From positions 1-20,444 of the forward strand of contig JBDLQY010000011.1 of NCBI GenBank assembly GCA_039800325.1: a DNA stretch of 20,444 nt, read 5' to 3'. This DNA is from SYIM01 sp039800325 (GTDB taxonomy: Bacteria; Pseudomonadota; Gammaproteobacteria; Burkholderiales; Burkholderiaceae_E). The translations under genes and the position numbers were made by a program. Positions 1 to 12,000 of the stretch are shown here, one piece after another. The notes beneath the pieces were generated by a model that saw only the letters and a program-made list of their open reading frames with translations, ran no database searches and was not told where the DNA came from. Position 1 is the first letter of the stretch. The number at the start of each line of letters is the position of its first letter.

Positions 1-54
1 GGAACGTCTGTGGCGGTCTCTATCGGACTGTCGTTGGCTTTCAACAGCATCGAC
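1..54 (+). repeat. Tail of a B-type Ala/Gly repeat
   Basis: Residues 1-18 contain SVAVSIGLSLAFNSID, which matches the later B-type repeat signature (A-S-I-G-V-S-x-A-R-N-x-I-G). The repeat array therefore began before the window. The aligned Asn is at base 43. The sequence then passes straight into the first Tyr/Trp cassette. Confidence 0.7.
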
Positions 55-3000
55 ACCGATGTGTTGGCGCAGGCTGATGCCGCGCGGCTGACGACTCGTA
101 CGGGTGTGCTCGACATCAGCAGCAGTTCGCGTGGTTCTCAACTGGGTAGTTTTACGCTGGCTGAGGCTGGACAGCGCAGCATCACGCCAGCGAAGATTGA
201 CGCACTGGCCAACGCCGGTAAGAAAACCTCTCTGAATAGCACTGAGGGACAAAGCTGGGATTTTCTAGCCCCTGTCGATAGTCTGGTGTTTATTCAGACC
301 GGCGAATCGGTACGCAAAACGGACGGCCGTATTTTCGAGTACACGGGGTCGCAGTCTCGCTTTGTCGACTTGCGAGAGGTGAATTTCCTGGGCGGCGGCA
401 GCTGGAAAGAGCTGTCGACCGAGGCTCAGACGGTCAAGGCGGGCTACACCGTTGCGGTGAGTACCTTGCACACGGCTGGGGGACTACCGGGGCGGGTCTA
501 TCGATTTTTGGGCGCCGATGCCAACTACTCAACTGAGGAAGGGCGTCGCGTTGTCGCCCAGGGCGACATCATTCGCGTGGCCAGCAACCACGAAGACAGT
601 GACCGCATCGGCAAGCTGTACAAATATCTGGGCTCCAGCACCTCGATCGATCTGAGCGATGCTGATTTCGACGACGAAGACTTATGGAAAGAGGTCGAGG
701 TCGAAACCAAAATCGACCTCTGGAAAGAAAACTACGCCGACACTTCTCGCTGGCAGTTAGCCACCGACTATGCCGACGAGGCCGTTGGCAAGGCCCTGGT
801 ACAACTGCTGGTCGACAAGGGCGTCGAGTTACCCGAGACAGATGCCTTACGAGCCGATTACCTGTACCGCAGCTCTGATGGCCTGCAGTGGGACTACAAC
901 ACAACGGATGGGACCAAGAAACTCAAAAAAGGCGACAAGGTTGGGATTGCGTCGGGCAAGCTTAAAGGCGCAGTCTTTGAGTACACCGCAAAGTCAAGCT
1001 GGGACACCGATTTATCCAAGCTTGATTTCACGGACACCAGCAAATGGAAGCAGATCGACCCTGAATACAAGCGACTGAGTCGAGGCGATACCGTACGCCT
1101 TGCCGACGATTATCGGTACGGCGGAGAGGGGGGTGTCACTTATCGATACCTGGGCAAGAACGGCGTTCGTCTTGATCTGACCCAGGCCAACTATGCCGAC
1201 ACTTCGGAGTGGGAGCGGGTCCGTCCGGGTCTGGACGTCTCGGTGCTCAATGCCGGTCAGCGTTGGATGGTCACGGATGCCTTGGGCAATGCCTTTGTGC
1301 TCGAGAGTATCGGCGGCACGATCAACGTCACGCGTGCCAATATCAGCGCGCTGTCGGTAGCGGCCTCAATGTCGGTGGGTATTGGTTCGACAGGCGTGGC
1401 GGTGTCGGGCGCAGGTGCTGTCGCGGTCAACAGTCTGGCCGGTGGCGTTGATGCCATTCTCAGCGACAGCACGGTTCAGGCCGCTGGTGATGTGAAGCTG
1501 GCTGCAAGTAGTACGTCGGCCATTGCGGCACGGGTGGCGGCGCTGTCGGCCGCGATTGCGGCCGGGACAACGGGTGTTGGTGCCTCGATCGGCGTATCGG
1601 TTGCGCGCAACCTGATCGGCCAGGAAGGCTTTGGCAAGGTTGGTGACAGTGCCATCGCAACGGTTCGCGCTCTGGTGGTCGACTCTGACATCACCGCAGC
1701 TGGTGCGCTGGATGTTCGGGCGACTACGGGACAGGCGATTGATGCGTTTGTAGTCGCCGGGTCAGCGGCTATCGCTGCCGGCGCAACCGGTGTGGCCGTC
1801 AGCGGCTCAGGGGTATGGGCCGAGAATCAGATCGGTATTCGGGTGATCTCGGGTGTCGATACCGATAGCGCTGTCGGTGTGCGTCCCAGTCGTATCGTGG
1901 TCGAAGACGTTGTCGTTCGGGCTGACGACATTTCGCTGATTAATGCATTTGCCGGTGCGGCAACGATTGCAGCGGCCTTTGGCCAGACCGGTGTGGCGGT
2001 GTCGATTGGTGTGTCGCTGGCGCGTAACGTCATTGACGGGGTCGTTCAGGCCGGTGTTCGCGGCGCCGAGCTCGATGCGCGCGACACCATCGAGGTACTG
2101 GCTACCTCGTCGTCGACTATCCGCGTAACCGCTGCTGCCGCATCGGTCGCGTTGGGCGCCGGCCAGTTGGGCCTGGGCGTCAGCGGTGCCGGTGCCAGCG
2201 CGCTGAACGTCATACTGGGTGATGCGTATGCCAAGGTGGACGACAGCCAGATTCGTGCAGGCTCTGATGTCACCATCAAAGCGCGTGCCGACAACCTGAT
2301 CGATGCGTGGGTGGTCTCAGCATCAGTCGGTGTGGGTGTGGGTCAGGTTGGCGTCGGCGCGTCGGTCGGTGTGTCGGTCGCCCGCAACTACATCGGGTAC
2401 GACCCGCAGGGCTACACCGGGCGCATCACGTATACCTCAGGTGTTGATAAGCCCAAGCGAATCATCAAGGGCGATGTCATTCGACTGGGGCCAGCCTCGG
2501 GCGGGCGTGCCAACGAAACCTATGAGTACATCGGTACGACTGAGCTGAAAGCCCAAGATGCCAACAAAGACGGCATCGACGAAGATCTGATTCTGACGCA
2601 GGACTATTCAGACACTAAAAAGTGGAAGCAGCTGGTTAATACGGCGGCTAACCGCATTGTTTCCTCGGTCGAGCGTTCCTCCATTGTGGCGCTACCCGCC
2701 ACGCAGTCCACGCTGGACCTCAGTGTCGTTGCCATCACCGATCAGGCCATTAATTCGACCGTGTTCGCAGGCTCGGTGGCGGCGGCAGGTGGGCAGGTGG
2801 CTGCCGCGCTGTCGGGCGCAGGCGCCAGCGCGGTCAATCGCGTGGGCTCGCAGACGCAGGCCTATATTGCCCAGACGACTGGGGCAGGCATCGATGTGGA
2901 TGGTGGCATTACCGTCGACGCCTCGGATGTGTCTTCTATCGACTCGTCGGTCTTTGCGGTATCGGTGGCTGCATCCTTCGGTATGTTCGGAGGCTCAGTG

Positions 3001-6000
3001 GCTATTGGTGTCTCTACTGCAACCAACGAAATCACCAGCTATGTCGGTGCGCTGATTGATCGCGCCCTGGTCAAGGCCGCCGGCGACATCACCGTACGCG
3101 CCACCGACGATGCCAGCATCGATACCGAATCAACGGCAGTCGCCTTTGCGCTGTCGATCAGTGTTGGGGTGGCATTTGCCGGCGGCGGTGCTAACGCCTT
3201 CAACACCATTAACACCAGCACCTATGCGGCGATTGATCGCAGTACGGCCGATAAGGTGGTGGGTAGCGATACCGGACTGAGTGTTGTCAACACTGGCAAG
3301 ACGCTGACGGTGCTGGCTGACGGAAAGTCTGAAAGTAATGCCCAGGTTAAAGCGGCCGCCATGAGCTTTGGTCTGATTGCGGCGGCGGCGGCAGGCACGG
3401 TCACTGAGAACATCCTCACGCCCAAGGTGAAGGCCTTGTTGCGGGCCACTGAAGTGCCTGGGTCTCTTGAAACCACCCAGGTTGTGGTTGAGGCGCGTGG
3501 TTTGCAGAAGGCCATGGCCAAATCTGATGCTTTGGCGGTCAGTACCGGGGCATCGGTGGGTGTCTCATCGGCCACCACAGTTGATTCGGGCTCGATCATC
3601 GCTGAGTTGGGCGATGACGCCCGGGTGACCGCCTCAGTGTTGCGGGTACGGGCGCTGGGTCAAGATGAAACCTATCAGCGCGCAACGGCCTCCAGTGGTG
3701 GCCTCTTCGTCGGTATCGCCGGTGCCGACACCAGCCTGGCGATTACCGCGACGACCAAGGTCGTGGTCGGTGATCGTGGCGTGCATTCGGTGGGGCTGCT
3801 TGATCTGTCGTCGCAGCGCACCCAAAACTTCGATGCCACATCCAAGAATCTGGCCATCGGCTTGCTGGCGGGCAGTGGCGCAGCCATGAGTACTGTGCTG
3901 ACGGGTACCGCCGATGTGCTGGTGGGCTCAAGCAAGGTGACTGCGGGCAACATCACCATCAAGGCTGATAACCAGGCGGACAAGAACCGCTATTCGGCCA
4001 CCGAAGATACGCTGCGCTCGGGGTCGGCGGGTCTGGCCAGTGTCACCGCCATCAGCGCGAATACCGACATCGGCACGGCTGTCAATAAGTTTGGCGCCAA
4101 CGTGGCGATTGGTCAGGGCGCTGAGCTGGTGGTTGAGGCGGCACCCGGTAAGACAGGCCTCTTCCGCATCGATACCTACGCCAATGCCAACGTGACCGAC
4201 AAAGTCCGTGTAGATGGAGTGGGCGGTTTATCGGTCACGGTGGCTCAGGCTGATCAGCAGGCCATGATGCGGTCCACCATCAGTGTGGACGGCGCAAAGA
4301 TTCGCAATCTAAGCGGTAATCTTGACTTTGCCACGCGCAGCGATGCTGATCTCACGTCGGCCGCCAATGTGCTGTCGGTTGCGTTCATCGCAGGGGCGTA
4401 TGCCAGCGCTGATGCCGTGGTCGATGCCGACAACTCGATTCGACTGAAGAATGCCGATTTGCTGGGGAATGATGTCCGGCTGATGGCGGGTCAGGACAGG
4501 CTGCGCACGCCCAACATACTGTTGACCAAAGCGCAGGTGGATGCCACTTTGGTGGGCCTTGGCGGCGCCATTCCGCTGGGTAAGTCGCACATCACCGAGC
4601 GTAATGTGATCGATGTTGGTGGCACCAGCTCGGTCAAGGCCATCGGTAATGTTTCGCTGCTGGCGCAGCCCGGCCTGGGCAAAGGTGAGCGTGCGCAGGT
4701 TGACGGACTGGTGGTGGCACCTGCGCCTGTCGTGTTTAATCCGCGTGAAGACGTTAACGACGACAGTATCAACACAGTCACCGTGGGTGATAACGCCCGG
4801 GTTGAGGCAGGTGTTAACTACCGTACCCTGGTTCAACTGCTGCCCTATGTGGTCAACGGGCAGGAGAAACTCTCGGCCAGCCGTATCGGCAAAGATCTGA
4901 CAACCGATGAGAAGACGGCGCTGAAGCTGGATGCTGACCAGCAGTACCACTACGCGGCGCTCGATCTCGAAGACGTTGAGCTCTCGGTAGCAGCCGGTTC
5001 AATCGTTGAGCTGGTGGCTGGCAACTTCAAAGCGGGCGTTGGCGGTCAGGCCTATGTGTTCAGGCCGGGCGCCGGCATCACCGAAGACAGCTTCGTTCTT
5101 GAGGCTGAGGACTACACCGATACCAAGCGTTGGCAGCCTCTTGTGCCGACCCACACGCCCAGCGCCGACAGCACGTCGCTGGCGGTGAAGTCGGGTGACA
5201 CGGTTCGTACCTCCAGCGGGCGTTGGTATGTGCGTCTTGGTGAGGCCACCACTATCAATCCCTCGACGGAAACCTATGCTGACCAGCAGGCCTGGAAAGC
5301 CATGGAGGTTACCCGTAGCGACAAGGGAGCGGTCTTCGCCAAAGAGCTCAGCGACGACTTTTATCTGGTCAAGCCCAAAGACCTGGCCCTGCCCAAGCTC
5401 AGCTATGCCAATCTGGCCAACAATCTGTTTGAAGATCGCGCCAAGATTCTGGGCTGGATGGAAAGCCATGCGGGCAATGCTGAGGCGATCGCTCGCTACC
5501 AGGCGCTCCTCAACAAGATCGATGAGCAGTTAAAGAAGCTGGGTCTGACCGACACGTCAGCACCTGCCGGTACGGTGGTGGCGCGCGACAAGCTTGACCT
5601 TCTGTTTTTGCGTATGCCCACCATTCAGGCTGCGCCTGGACTGATTCATGTGTTGGCCGACGCCAGTTCTAAGGCTGGACTGGCGGCGGGCTCTGCGGCC
5701 AAGCGGCTGGTCGCGCATGGTGACGCCAGCATCACGGTGGTCAACAACACGCCCTTTGGCATGGAGATCACCGATGTCAGCATTCGCTCGTCTGCGATTA
5801 CAGAGCGTGTTGATGGCAAGCGCGTGGTGCTGGACCCGGGCGCGGTCTGGTTTAACGGGCTGTCGGTCAGCGGTACTCCGTCGTCCGCGGGCAGCGTCAT
5901 CGACATCATGCAGGACGCCTATCCGGCGTCGTTCTACACGACGCTTGCGGGCTTCAATGTGCCCGATGCGCCACAAGATATTTACGTGCGTGGCCGAATC

Positions 6001-9000
6001 GTCAATGAGGCAGGTACGCTCAAGCTGACCAACCAGGACGGCAGCATCGATGTCACGGGCGAATTGCGTGCGGCTTCGGTCGACCTGGCGGCTTCAGGCG
6101 ACTTCAATCTGTCGACGGCCGACTGGTATCACACCAATCGCGATCCTAGGCAGTATGTGGGCTTTAATAAAACCTTCGGTCAGAAGGTCTACAACGCGGC
6201 GGGCGATCTCAAGACCCTCAACTATGACTATGGTGATCCAGCGCTGACTGGCTTACAGACGGCGATTGCCGAGAACAAGTCCCGTGTCTTCTCGATGGGC
6301 GCGCTCAACATCAATGCGCGCTATCTCAATATCAATGGCCTGGTTCAAAGCGGCGTTGACAACATTGAGCTGACCATCTCGCCCGACTTCAAACCCACAG
6401 GCTCGGTCAATTTCACTGACACTCTGGGCAAGCTGCAGCCCGGCATCAGCATGGGGGCGGCAGGCTTTGGTACCGTCGACGGCGCCTTCGATCACATCAA
6501 CGGCAAGATCGTTGTTGAGCCCATCAAGCCCGAGGCTGGGCGCATCAATATCACTGGAACCATCGTCAGCACGGGTAATGGGGTTCTGCGCGCGGCCAGC
6601 GGCTATGCCTCGGTCAAGATCGATAACCAGACCGATTACGCCCTCGAGCTGGGCAAGATCGACGTTTCTGAAAATCGCATCGGCCGTATTGTCGTCACCG
6701 ACAGTGCGACCCTGGTGCAGCAGGAATACGAATATAAGGACGGCCAGGTCAGCATCATCCGGCGCGAGGGAACGCTGGTGCCCGCCTCGGCTGGACGGCC
6801 CAGCTCGATCAAGTATGAGCAAAAGGGCGCAACCGTGGTGCAGCCCGCGGTGGATGCCCTCAGCTACCAACCTGAGGCCGGTCGGGTGTACGTCTGGACT
6901 GAGGGCCAGGCTAAGACCAGCACCCTGCTCGAAATCTACGAGCAGAAAAGCTTCAACCTGTTGGGTTTTGACTGGGACGCGCTGGCGGCTGATGACCAGG
7001 CCACCTTTGCAGAGACACGATTTACCGATGGTACGCCGCTGCTCGAATCTGAGCTGGTGCTTAAGCGCAGCGAGGTGCCGGGGCTTGAAGCGGATGATCA
7101 GCTGTTTGTGCAGTTCCTGACCAAGCGCAATACCTCGATGGATATGGTCAAGGACAAGACCGAGGTTCGCGATGTCCTGACCAACAAGCTGTATCAGTGG
7201 GTTGGCGAAAATGGGAAAGCACAGTTTCCGATCACCGATTTCAGCGATACCGCCAAATGGAAGTTGCTCGAGACGCTGAGCGGTGGAAAGCGCATTCTGA
7301 ATTTTGCGAGTTTTTACGCAAATCCGTCAGATTCGTCGGCGTGGACGTATCGATACGAGGCCACTCAATCCAGTCCCTGGAAGCGTGCTGACGGGCAGAC
7401 CTGGCTGGCCAAGAAAATCAATGATCGCTTCGACAGTGATTTCGAGAATCAGGAAATTACCGTTGACGGACCCAAGACCACAGGGGGAGGCTGGCTGCGC
7501 GAAAAGACGGTAACCACCAAGACCACCACCGTCACGGGTCTCAAGGACTTCTACACCTACGCGCTGAAAGCAGATAACCCCATCAAGGTCGAGACGGCTA
7601 TTGGTGCGGCTGCTCCGACGATCGTCATCAAGACGGTGGGCAAGCTGCTGCTGACGGGCGACGTTAACTTTGGCGAGAACACGCCGCTTGCAGAGGCTGC
7701 TGATACCGCCCCCGAACCCTTCAAGCCGATTGCACTGTCAGCCGATGCGCTGACGATTTCGGGCGATGTCGAGTTCGCCGGCGCAGTGCCTGATATCAAG
7801 GCCAAGGGCGATATCACCCTGACGGTGAAAGACCCGCGTGGCCGCCTCAATGTACAGGCCACCGGCAACATCACTGTCAACCAGGTGCTTGGTAAGAACA
7901 CCAACGTGCTGAAAATCGGGCAGGTGGTTTCGGGCGTTTGGGCTACGGGTCTCAACGACCAACCGGGCGAGCTTCAGTCGGCGGGTAATGTCACGATTCG
8001 CGCACTCAATGGCATCAGCGCAGCCTTGAATTCGTCGCGCATCTTTGGCGAATCGGTACAGCTGGATGGTGGTGCCGGATCCATTTTTGCAAGGGTCGAC
8101 AGCAATGCCATGAACCAGGGCGGACTCACCGCTCGAGCCCAGGGAACAGTCGATATCACCGAGACCGCAGGCGATATGCGGCTGGTGAAGCCAACCGCCT
8201 GGAAAGATGATCCCGTATCGGTGCGCTCGAGCACCAGCGATGTCCGTCTTGAGGCCACCCACGGACGCATTCTTGACGGTGTGCGCGAGGGTAGTAGCGC
8301 AACGGGCGCAGCCCTGACACAGCATCTGGCTGCTGCAGGTTTTTCGGACACCCAGCTCAAGCGCGCGGGGCTGCCCACGGGCGAGGCCCTCACAACGCTG
8401 GCCAAGTATCCGATTGCGCCTCAGGTGGTTCGAGCCATCTATCCGCATGACCCGGTGGTTAATGCGCCGATAACGGCTGAGCAGCTCAATATTCAGGGCG
8501 TCAATATTACGCTCAAGTCGCACACCGCCGCAGGCGGCGTGGGCACTTCGACCGATCGAATCGTCATCGATAACCCTGGGCGCTTTTCGTCCCTGTTTGA
8601 AGCCGACCTCAAGGCGCTGTCGCTGGCCTCTGCGCGCGATGTTGCCTCGGTTGAGTATCAGCGCTATCAGTGGGTTGGGCCTGAAGACACGCTTGATCTT
8701 GCGTTTGATGGTCTGTTCTTTGGCGATAACTGGCGCAAGGTAGAGCCTGGCGAAATAGCGCCGCAGGGCAGTGCGGTGCTGGCTTCCACCGACGGCATTA
8801 CCACGGTCAAGACGGGCCAGTGGGTTGAAAATCGTCGTGAAGTACGTCGGGTTACGCTGCAGGTCTTTGACGATGTCAATCTGGCGGCCAGCGGCGTCAT
8901 TGCCATCAAGAGTTCTGGCGATGTCATCGTTCAGGTGCAGGGCGATCTGCGCATTCGCGATGAAGTCGACATGCTCACCCGCGGCATCGAGGCCGGTGCT

Positions 9001-12000
9001 CGCATGCGACTTGAGGCGACGGGTTCTATTCTCACCAATCACTCAGGCAACGACCCTATCTTGCGCAGCGCGGGCGACATGGTGCTCATTGCCCAGGGTA
9101 AGGCGGGTTCGACCGGTGGCGTCATCCGCAGTAATGCGGGTGCGCTCAAGGTCGAGGTTGGGGCCTATGGCTATGACCAGCCGGGTAATGATCCCTGGCT
9201 GCCAGGTACGATCAAGGCCAGTGCGGCTGGCGCTATCGATATTGTCGAGCTGAGTGATGACATGCTGCTGGCGGGTATCGGCTCAACCAGCGGTCATGTC
9301 ACGCTGCAGGCCTGGGCTGGCAGCATCTATGGCTCTGCCCGCGCCTTCGATCGTGGCGTGATTCATGTGTCGGGTGATCATCTCAAGCTGATCGCAGGCA
9401 ATACGGTCGATGCAGAGCAGGCGCCGGGTCTGCGCAACGTGGGCACCTTGCTGTCAGCCCTGGCCATTGACGCCAACTCGCTTGAGGTGAAGACGCATGC
9501 GGCCGTGCGTTCGGTCATCGCGGTCGACGACGCAGACAGTCTCAGCATTAAAGGCGACGGGTTACGCGCTGACCGGGGCGGGCAGTTCCTGGTTCGGGCG
9601 GCCGATGATCTCGCCATTGATACCCGTCTGCGGGTGGCCGCTGACACGGGTGGAGCGGTTCTGCTCGAGGCAATCTCAGGCACGCTGACCGTCAGTGAAT
9701 TTATCGATGTTGGTGAGGGCGTGCTGTCGCTGCTGGCGGGCGATGATGTGGTGTTTGGCGCGGCCTCCAAGGTGCTCAACCCCAAAGGGCGCATCGATAT
9801 CGAATCTCGCACTGGCAGCGTTCGGCAGTTGGCAGGTTCGTTGATCAGTTCAAGAGGCGCTCAGGATGCGGGTGGCAATGTCCGCATCGCAGCCGCCGAC
9901 GATATTGCGGTAGCCAGCGTGGATGCGGGCCTCGCAACCGTCGCGCTCAGTACGGTCAGCGGTCGTGTGCTTGATGCTGATACTGCCGATGCAGACGATA
10001 CTGATCTGACCGCATCTGCCCTCATCATCGATTCAGCCAGTAGCGCGGGTTTAACCGGAAGGCGTCAGGCTCCCATCGAAGTGGCGGTGACCACGCTAGC
10101 TGCCAAAACCCTGGGCGATCTGTCTTTGGTGGCAAGCACTGCCCTCAGCCTGGGTTCGGTGTCCGGCGAATTTTCTCGTGTTGAGGCTATTACTGTCGAT
10201 GACTCGGGCTTTGTCACCGCCGGAGGCACGGTCGAGAACAACACGCTTGCTCTGCAGGGTGTCAGCGCCGGTGCCGCTGCAAAGGCGGCTTCGGTCTCGT
10301 TGCGTACCAGCGCTGGTGCGCTCACCGTTGCCAAGAACGTGGCGGTGATGGGTGGCAATCTGTACCTGGGCGGCGCGGGCGGCGTTGTTGTGGGCGCCGA
10401 CGCTTTGATCAGCACGAATGGGGGTGATATCGCCCTGGCGGGAAGCGGCGCCAGTTCGATGGCTGCAGGCAGTCGCGTGGCCAGCGCCGGCGGTGATGTG
10501 GTTTTTGACGTGGTTGGCGCTGCCATCACCATGGCCGCCAATGCTCGAGTCGTCACCGAGGGCGGTTCTGTCCGCTTAAGCGCTGTGGGTATCAGCCTGG
10601 GGCAGGTCGATGCGAATCCAGCCACTGGCAGCAGCAACCCTGCCGGCAGCCTGATCGTCGACGCGGGCGGTGGTGCAGTCACCAGCGCGCTTGCCTCTGA
10701 TAGTACCGAGTGGAATCTCGCGGGCGCTGACCTGGTATTGGTAGGCGCAGCTGGTATTGGTGGTACGAGTGACACCACGCGTATTCGCACAGCTGTCAGT
10801 CGTTTGTCGGCGCAGGCGGGTGATTCGAATGGCGCGGGTGATATCCGTATTCTTGAAAAAGATACACTCGAGATCGCACCCCTCAGTGCACTCACGATCT
10901 CTGCTGCTCGCGAAACAGCGGTGGCCGCCATCGACAGCTTCGCTGCTCGTTCGGGTTTGCGCACGGGGTCTGGCGGGGCGATTTCGCTGACGACGCTTGC
11001 GGGCTCTATTGCCATCAGCGGCGATGCGCTGCTGGATCAAGGCGTGGCCGTACGCGCGGGAACCGGTGGACTTATCCTGATCGCCGGCGGCAGCAGCAGC
11101 GATGTGACGATTCAAGGTTCGACCCTGGCCACCATCGATGTGGCCGGCGGCGCTGCGTGGACCAGCTCGGGCACCTTGCGCATCGAAGCCGGGCGCAGCG
11201 TGCTCATGGACGCAGGCAGCGCCCTGGTCAGCGGTAATTCCGCCATCACGCTACAGGCGGCGGGCACGATTCGACTCGGTCGTGTGCATGCGATGGTGTT
11301 TATCGACGAATTCGCAGAGCGCGGCGTATCGGGCGCAGGTGCCGCACCCGGGGCTGTCAACATCAGCGCGGGCGGGGCCATCACCCTTGCCTCGCAGCTC
11401 AACCTGCAGGGCGGGCCAGCACTGGCGGGTGGACGTCTCAGTCTGACGGCGGGTCTGGGTATTGCCGCGATGACTGTGGCGGCGCAGGAGCTGCTGGCGT
11501 CTGCAGGTACTGGCAGCATTGACCTTCTTGATCTCGATTCACTGGGCAGCGCTAACAACGGTGTGTCACTGACCGATGTGTCTGCCAGTGCGGGTGGGGT
11601 AGCGGTGCGCAGCACAGGCCCGATGACGGTGGCCCAGGTGAGAGCTGCTGCGGATGCGTCGGTGGTGCTCGAGAGTGGGGATGCACTCACGTTGTCGGGA
11701 AATGACGCGGTCGCCGCGCTGTCGGGCTCACTGGGTGAACTGACGGTGATTGCGGCAGGGGCCCTGACCAGTACCCGGCTGTTCACCGGCTCACGGCGCA
11801 CTGAGTTGCGCTCAGACTCGTCCCTGTCGTTCGATCGCGGCACGGCTACTCTGGGTACCGGTGAACTGGTGATTCGCAGCGGCGGTTCCATCAGCCTTAC
11901 AGCTGACCTTCCCGCAGCTCAGGTACTTGACCTGCGAGCCAGCGATGCCCTGACCCTTATCCGTAAAGGCAGCAGCGCCACCACGGCACTTGATTTGGGT

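Larger units (their letters stand above)
1345..3240 (+). repeat. Alternating two-type ~60-residue Ala/Gly/Val repeats (units 1-9)
   Basis: Residues 449-1080 carry nine units. Each has a hydrophobic Ala/Val/Gly hairpin ending in Asn, a short exposed stretch, then a beta pair of the kind x-V-x-A-G-D-V-T-V-x-A-x-x. The aligned Asn codons start at 1429, 1609, 1825, 2026, 2206, 2386, 2836, 3025 and 3202. Spacing is 180, 216, 201, 180, 180, 450, 189 and 177 bases, so the basic period is about 60 residues. Units alternate between type A (VSGAGAVAVN) and type B (SIGVSVARNLIG). The 450-base gap holds a cassette insertion. Repeats of this look are common in giant filamentous adhesins. I infer a stalk of stacked beta-hairpins. 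Confidence 0.88.

Noticed and set aside
1345..1660. Ala/Val/Gly-rich hairpins considered as membrane segments
   Set aside because: They recur every ~60 residues, contain many Gly, Ser and Asn, and alternate like beta-hairpins. That fits a secreted repeat fold better than transmembrane helices.
1345..3240. Regular 180-base periodicity considered as a CRISPR array or DNA-level tandem repeat
   Set aside because: Units are not near-identical in DNA, no short conserved repeat with unique spacers exists, and the periodicity is explained by the protein repeat.
4309..4950. 213-codon open frame on the minus strand
   Set aside because: It is antisense to the degenerate repeats, with no promoter, start context or domain evidence.
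6467..7120. 217-codon open frame on the plus strand in another frame
   Set aside because: It lies inside the main frame and its translation is Arg/Ser/Pro-rich without structure. The frame-1 reading is coherent on both sides and across it.
7738..9042. 434-codon open frame on the minus strand
   Set aside because: It overlaps the continuous plus-strand frame completely. Its Arg/His/Asp-rich translation shows no domain pattern. GC-rich codon bias in the real gene suppresses antisense stops, which explains its length.
10065..11015. 316-codon Ala/Pro/Ser-rich open frame on the minus strand
   Set aside because: The Ala/Pro/Ser bias is the reverse complement of Gly/Ala/Thr repeat codons in the solenoid. 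No ribosome-binding context or fold signal was seen.
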